From NCBI GenBank assembly GCA_002506255.1, contig DAXF01000044.1, forward strand, positions 1 to 8,636: 8,636 nucleotides of DNA. Direction: 5' to 3'. This document shows, piece after piece, positions 5,695 through 8,636 of this stretch (positions are counted from its first letter, which is position 1; each line of letters starts with the position of its first letter). A model generated the notes under the pieces. That model did not search any database. It saw nothing but the letters and a program-made list of their open reading frames with translations, and was not told the DNA's origin. Position numbers and translations under genes: made by a program. Source of the stretch: Methanomassiliicoccaceae archaeon UBA367. Its GTDB lineage: Archaea > Thermoplasmatota > Thermoplasmata > Methanomassiliicoccales > Methanomethylophilaceae.

Positions 5695-6459
5695 GTGAAG
5701 TATACGGTTTCCGTAGTTAAGAGAATCAAAGATATTAAGCAACCTCGAGGGGGGTACATAAAACCAAGTGAATTTGAGGTCATACAGTTGAACGATGGAA
5801 TTGAACTTCATCCTGTTGAAAATATTCATTCAAGCACGGTCGGTTTGGCTGTAGATTATTTATCGCGTTTACAAAGCGGCGCTTCCGTGGAAGAAGCATT
5901 CAAGATCTCTATTTTTGGCGCACTCAACATAGGCCAGTCTGCCAAAGCAATGAAGTTAATTGGTAGAATAAAAGGTTTGGATGATGAGTCCATAAAGAAT
6001 GCCTGCAAAGTAGTTGGATTCGATGTGTGTTATAGGGCAGATTCAGCATTCTACAAACCTGTGGAAGAAATCAATGCAGACGAAGAGACTGTAAGCAACA
6101 TACGTGTGATGGTTGATAGAAGTTTGAAATTCTTTGAAGAATATGGTCCTGTTGTTTCAGATGGATTCACCTTTGAAGGAGGATACACTGAAACCGTTTC
6201 ATCGGGTGACGGAGATTTCATGACAGAATCCACACTATGGGATTTCAAAGTCTCAATCAATAAGCCCACAAAGGAACATACTCTGCAACTTCTCATGTAT
6301 TATCTAATGGGGCTTCGTTCTGAGTATGCAGATCAATTTAAAAAACTCAGTCATCTGGGAATTTTCAATCCACGCCTCAATATAGTGTATTTGCTTGATA
6401 TCAAAAAGATTCCAGAGGGTGTGATTAAGGAAGTATCCGAGGTGGTTATCGGCTACTGA
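5695..6459 (+). CDS. RecB-like PD-(D/E)XK nuclease-family protein
   Basis: The 254-residue product has a C-terminal half matching the RecB/Cas4-type nuclease pattern: GDF (Asp174), then LWDFK (Asp183, Lys185) and, 13 residues on, the Gln-x-x-x-x-Tyr helix LQLLMYY (Gln198). A later block, LGIFNPRLNIVYLLDI (221-236), resembles an Asn-Pro-Arg-Leu motif seen in some restriction-associated nucleases. The N-terminal 120 residues are not recognised. Such enzymes cut or trim DNA in the cytoplasm in repair, restriction or defence. No ATPase or helicase domain is fused, so it probably needs a partner or acts as a simple endonuclease. GTG 5695 is the first start after the TATA box. The gene is visibly richer in A and T than the ATPase gene downstream, which suggests separate, perhaps recent, acquisition. 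It has its own promoter and a hairpin after its stop. The superfamily call is firm; the cellular role is inference. Confidence 0.7.
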   Translation: MKYTVSVVKRIKDIKQPRGGYIKPSEFEVIQLNDGIELHPVENIHSSTVGLAVDYLSRLQSGASVEEAFKISIFGALNIGQSAKAMKLIGRIKGLDDESIKNACKVVGFDVCYRADSAFYKPVEEINADEETVSNIRVMVDRSLKFFEEYGPVVSDGFTFEGGYTETVSSGDGDFMTESTLWDFKVSINKPTKEHTLQLLMYYLMGLRSEYADQFKKLSHLGIFNPRLNIVYLLDIKKIPEGVIKEVSEVVIGY

Positions 6460-6462
6460 AAA

Positions 6463-6477
6463 CAGACTGACAGTCTG
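6463..6477 (+). terminator. Hairpin just after the nuclease gene
   Basis: CAGACT (6463-6468) and AGTCTG (6472-6477) form a perfect 6-bp stem with a 3-base loop, 4 bases after the stop codon. Only a weak T-rich stretch follows (about 6490-6512), so this may be a terminator or an mRNA-stabilising stem. Confidence 0.4.
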
Positions 6478-6534
6478 CAATCCCCGCCATTACTTAATTT
6501 GAATTTTGTTTATGGTGAGTGATTGCGTTGAATT

Positions 6535-6571
6535 AGTAAATAATTACTATTTTTAGTAGTAAATAAATACT
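6535..6571 (+). promoter_or_regulatory. Promoter of the second AAA_14 ATPase with paired AT-rich repeats
   Basis: AGTAAATAATTACT (6535-6548) and AGTAAATAAATACT (6558-6571) are near-identical direct repeats (13 of 14 bases) spaced 23 bases apart. The second contains AAATAAATA (6561-6569), a TATA box about 25 bases before ATG 6591, predicting a leaderless mRNA. Overlap of the repeat with the TATA box would allow repression by a bound protein. GTAAATAATTACTAT (6536-6550) has a perfect inverted copy after the gene at 7870-7884. Confidence 0.55.
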
Positions 6572-6590
6572 GTGATTCTGTTGCATTGCT

Positions 6591-7856
6591 ATGGACCGCA
6601 GCGCATATATACCGAGGATCCTGGATTCTGTCATAGAGAGACGACTAAAATCCTCAGGCGCAGTCCTCATAACCGGGCCTAAGGGATGCGGTAAGAGCAC
6701 AACGGGCTCCATGCTCTCCGAGAGTGAGATACATCTTCAGAACCCTGAGAATCAGGATGCCCTGTTCGCTGCCAGGGTCAACCCCTCTGCAGTCCTCGCG
6801 GGAGATGTCCCGAGGCTTATTGACGAATGGCAGATGGCCCCTTCTCTCTGGGATGCTGTCCGAAGTGAGGTGGACCGCAGGCAGGATATGGGGCAGTTCA
6901 TACTTACCGGCTCATCGGTCCCCCAGGACGACGGCTACAGGCATTCCGGCGTCGGGAGGATAACCGAGGTCAGGATGAGGACCATGTCCCTGTACGAATC
7001 CGGCGATTCCGACGGCAAAGTATCCCTTAAGAGCCTTTTCGAAGGAACGGCGGACGTTTCCGGCTCCTCACCCCATTCATTGGAGGATATAGCATTCCTG
7101 ATAGTCCGCGGAGGGTGGCCACGGGGAATAAGGATAGATCCGGAATACGCACAGGATATCGTTGAGAATTACTACCATGCGACAATAGGCGTTGACGTTT
7201 TCCGTGTCGACGGCAGGAAGAAGGACGTCAGCGCCGTCGACAGGCTCATGAGATCGTATTCCCGGAACATCTCGACGCCTGCGGCCATGAAGACGATAAT
7301 AGAGGATGTCAGCACCGCCGAGCAGTCCGTATCCCCGTCGACCGTCGAAAGTTATGCAGACGCCCTCAAGAGGCTGTACATAATCGAGGACGTTCCCGCC
7401 TGGAGCCCTTCTGTACGCTCCAGGGATTCATTGAGAATGACCCCGAAAAGACACCTGACCGACCCCTCACTGGCGGCGACCGCACTGGGGCTGGATCCCC
7501 GCAGATTGATCTCGGATCTGAACACCACTGGATTCCTGTTCGAATCCCTGTGCGTCAGAGACCTGAGGGTTTACTCTCAGCTTATGAACGGAACTGTGAA
7601 CCATTACCGTGATGCCTCCGGACTGGAAGTTGATTCCGTTATACAGCTTAGGGACGGGAGATGGGGTCTGATCGAGGTGAAACTGGGCGCAAGGGGCGTG
7701 GAAAGCGCCGTTACCAGTCTGACCGGACTCAGGGACCTTGCCAAATCTTCCGGATACGGATCGCCTTCATTCATGATGGTGTTGACTGCCACAGGATATA
7801 TATCGCGCACTGGGGAAGATGTTTGGGTGGTGCCTATAGGTTGCCTTGGACCCTGA
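6591..7856 (+). CDS. AAA_14/DUF4143 family ATPase with PD-(D/E)XK-like C-terminal domain (COG1373 type), second copy
   Basis: The 421-residue protein has Walker A GPKGCGKS (29-36), Walker B RLIDEWQ (75-81), sensor-like LTGSS (105-109) and HSGVGR (118-123), which often supplies the arginine finger. A helical DUF4143 segment follows. The C-terminal nuclease-fold signature is complete: Glu318 in FESLCVRDL, LEVD (Glu346, Asp348) and LIEVK (Glu362, Lys364). The complete EVD...EVK arrangement differs from the first ATPase at 368-1549, which has QVTK at the last motif, so the two are distant relatives from different subfamilies and not a recent duplication. Both may be nucleic-acid-acting machines, but the family's function is not established. 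ATG 6591 is supported by the TATA box at 6561-6569 (leaderless). The gene is GC-richer than the neighbouring nuclease gene and sits between inverted AT-rich repeats, a self-contained single-gene cassette. Confidence 0.9.
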   Translation: MDRSAYIPRILDSVIERRLKSSGAVLITGPKGCGKSTTGSMLSESEIHLQNPENQDALFAARVNPSAVLAGDVPRLIDEWQMAPSLWDAVRSEVDRRQDMGQFILTGSSVPQDDGYRHSGVGRITEVRMRTMSLYESGDSDGKVSLKSLFEGTADVSGSSPHSLEDIAFLIVRGGWPRGIRIDPEYAQDIVENYYHATIGVDVFRVDGRKKDVSAVDRLMRSYSRNISTPAAMKTIIEDVSTAEQSVSPSTVESYADALKRLYIIEDVPAWSPSVRSRDSLRMTPKRHLTDPSLAATALGLDPRRLISDLNTTGFLFESLCVRDLRVYSQLMNGTVNHYRDASGLEVDSVIQLRDGRWGLIEVKLGARGVESAVTSLTGLRDLAKSSGYGSPSFMMVLTATGYISRTGEDVWVVPIGCLGP

Positions 7857-7869
7857 AAATTAAAGAATT

Positions 7870-7908
7870 ATAGTAATTATTTACAACTATTCTTAGTAAT
7901 TAATTAAT
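7870..7908. repeat. Paired AT-rich repeats after the second ATPase, inverted relative to those before it
   Basis: ATAGTAATTATTTAC (7870-7884) is the exact reverse complement of 6536-6550 on the other side of the ATPase gene. A second related unit, AGTAATTAATTAAT, begins at 7895, again 23 bases after the matching point of the first unit (7872). The T-rich stretch to 7916 could also act as a transcription terminator. These could be inverted ends of a small mobile cassette, binding sites of one regulator, or AT-rich coincidence. Confidence 0.5.
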
Positions 7909-7967
7909 ATTTTTATGCCATATTCAGAACTCATGCCGACCCACGTCATAATGATTTGTCACATCTG

Positions 7968-7983
7968 GCATTTTCTAAAATGC
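7968..7983. terminator. Short perfect palindrome between convergent genes
   Basis: GCATTTT (7968-7974) and AAAATGC (7977-7983) form a perfect 7+7 inverted repeat with 2 central bases, 11 bases downstream of the stop of the asparagine-synthase-like gene. It may terminate that transcript, but two unpaired bases make a tight loop, so it could equally be a protein-binding palindrome. Confidence 0.35.
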
Positions 7984-7994
7984 TGGTCAGCAGC

Positions 7995-8636
7995 TTATTC
8001 GTCGGTTCCCATCACTTCGTCGTAGATGGATTCGATGTACTGATTGTAGTACAGTCCCTTCTCCTTCGCCAATGCTCTTATGATATCAGTGGTCCTCGAC
8101 CCGTACTGGGAGGATTTCTTCACCCGTACAGCTATCGAAGGATATCCCATGTCCGCAGCGATCTCCTTCAGAACGGACTTCCGGGAATCCATATCCTTCG
8201 GCCTCAGCACTTCCGGGCCTATCTTCTCTATTTCCGACAGGACAGCAGGATCAAGGTACGGATACAGCAACGTCTGACCGAAATGGCTCGCTATCGCCTT
8301 CTCGCAGGGCATGGAGACATCGAAGAGCCTGTTCACGCTCGATGCTCTTAGCGTTTCGTATTCCTCATCAGTCTGATCGACGAACTTGGCGCATCCCATG
8401 AAGAACTCGTCAGCTCCCTGCCCCGTGAGTATGGTATCCTCTTCTGACGTCCTGCAAACGCAGAACAGCTGCAGCTCGTACGATATCGTGAACGGGTCCG
8501 ATACGCCGGTGGCCGATATCAGCTCGGCTATCAGCGACCTTGTGTTGTCCTTGGTGATCCTCACGTGCGTCCAGGGAAGTTCCAGTCTCTCCGAGAGGTC
8601 TTTGGCCATGATCACGTCGTGAGAGCCCTCCGTGCC
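7995..8636 (-). CDS. Asparagine synthase-like PP-loop protein (C-terminal part, runs off the window)
   Basis: The minus frame is open to the right edge and gives 213 residues ending in TAA (7997-7995). It begins GTEGSHDVIMAKDLSERL, like the segment after the PP-loop in asparagine synthetases. It continues with TGQGADEFFMG, the counterpart of the G-x-GADE-(L/F)-(F)-x-G motif, then LLYPYLDPAV and KSVLKEIAADMGYPSIAVRVKKSSQYGS, matching the AsnB C-terminal K-x-x-(L/R)-x-x-A-x-x-x-G-P pattern. The ATP-binding SGGLDSS-type loop and any N-terminal domain would lie beyond 8636. Full asparagine synthetases make asparagine by adenylating aspartate. The archaeal short relatives lack the glutaminase domain and their substrate is uncertain, so the product is described only as asparagine-synthase-like. 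Nothing is truncated within the window. It converges on the ATPase gene and is probably the resident chromosome at the far side of the island. Confidence 0.8.
   Translation of the reverse strand, partial: GTEGSHDVIMAKDLSERLELPWTHVRITKDNTRSLIAELISATGVSDPFTISYELQLFCVCRTSEEDTILTGQGADEFFMGCAKFVDQTDEEYETLRASSVNRLFDVSMPCEKAIASHFGQTLLYPYLDPAVLSEIEKIGPEVLRPKDMDSRKSVLKEIAADMGYPSIAVRVKKSSQYGSRTTDIIRALAKEKGLYYNQYIESIYDEVMGTDE

Noticed and set aside
1..8636. CRISPR array, tRNA, rRNA, complete integrase or transposase
   Set aside because: None was seen. The repeats present are either gene-tail copies or short AT-rich pairs, and no recombinase catalytic motif was found in any frame.

Overview
The window looks archaeal. 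TATA boxes lie about 25 bases ahead of start codons, at least two genes seem to be leaderless, SD-like GGTG stretches are few, and the gene content is euryarchaeal: a DapB tail, two COG1373-type AAA_14/DUF4143 ATPases and an archaeal-style asparagine-synthase-like PP-loop protein. Mixed GC and the ATPase expansion would suit a gut or rumen methanogen of the Thermoplasmata/Methanomassiliicoccales type. That placement is inference; no marker gene here proves it.

Layout. 1-135 is the 3' end of dapB (+). 136-367 is a regulatory gap with a palindrome and a TATA box. 368-1549 is the first AAA_14/DUF4143 ATPase (+). 1542-1617 is a decayed second copy of the dapB 3' end. 1643-2500 is a proline-iminopeptidase-like gene (-) broken by in-frame TGA codons. 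2624-4735 is a complete DUF262-DUF1524 (GmrSD/SspE-type) restriction protein (-). 4834-4909 is a third dapB 3' end. 5150-5446 is a small unrecognised gene (+) fused at its end to a truncated second copy of the DUF262 gene and its promoter (5413-5605). 5695-6459 is an AT-rich gene for a RecB-like PD-(D/E)XK nuclease (+). 6591-7856 is the second AAA_14/DUF4143 ATPase (+), flanked by inverted AT-rich repeat pairs. 7995-8636 is the C-terminal part of an asparagine-synthase-like protein (-).

Main interpretation. This is an accessory, probably defence-related, island next to the 3' end of dapB. The dapB tail occurs three times in the same orientation, with accessory genes between the copies. This is the footprint expected from repeated integration at a protein-gene 3' end, where each arrival rebuilds the host gene and pushes the older tail downstream. 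Copy 3 differs from the live tail almost only at synonymous sites, so it descends from a functional dapB of a diverged lineage. No complete integrase is visible, so the mechanism is open.

The restriction protein, the RecB-like nuclease and the two ATPases with nuclease-like C-termini are plausible anti-mobile-element functions, but most have separate promoters and there is no clear operon. The duplicated DUF262 5' end, the chimeric small gene and the broken peptidase show ongoing rearrangement and decay.
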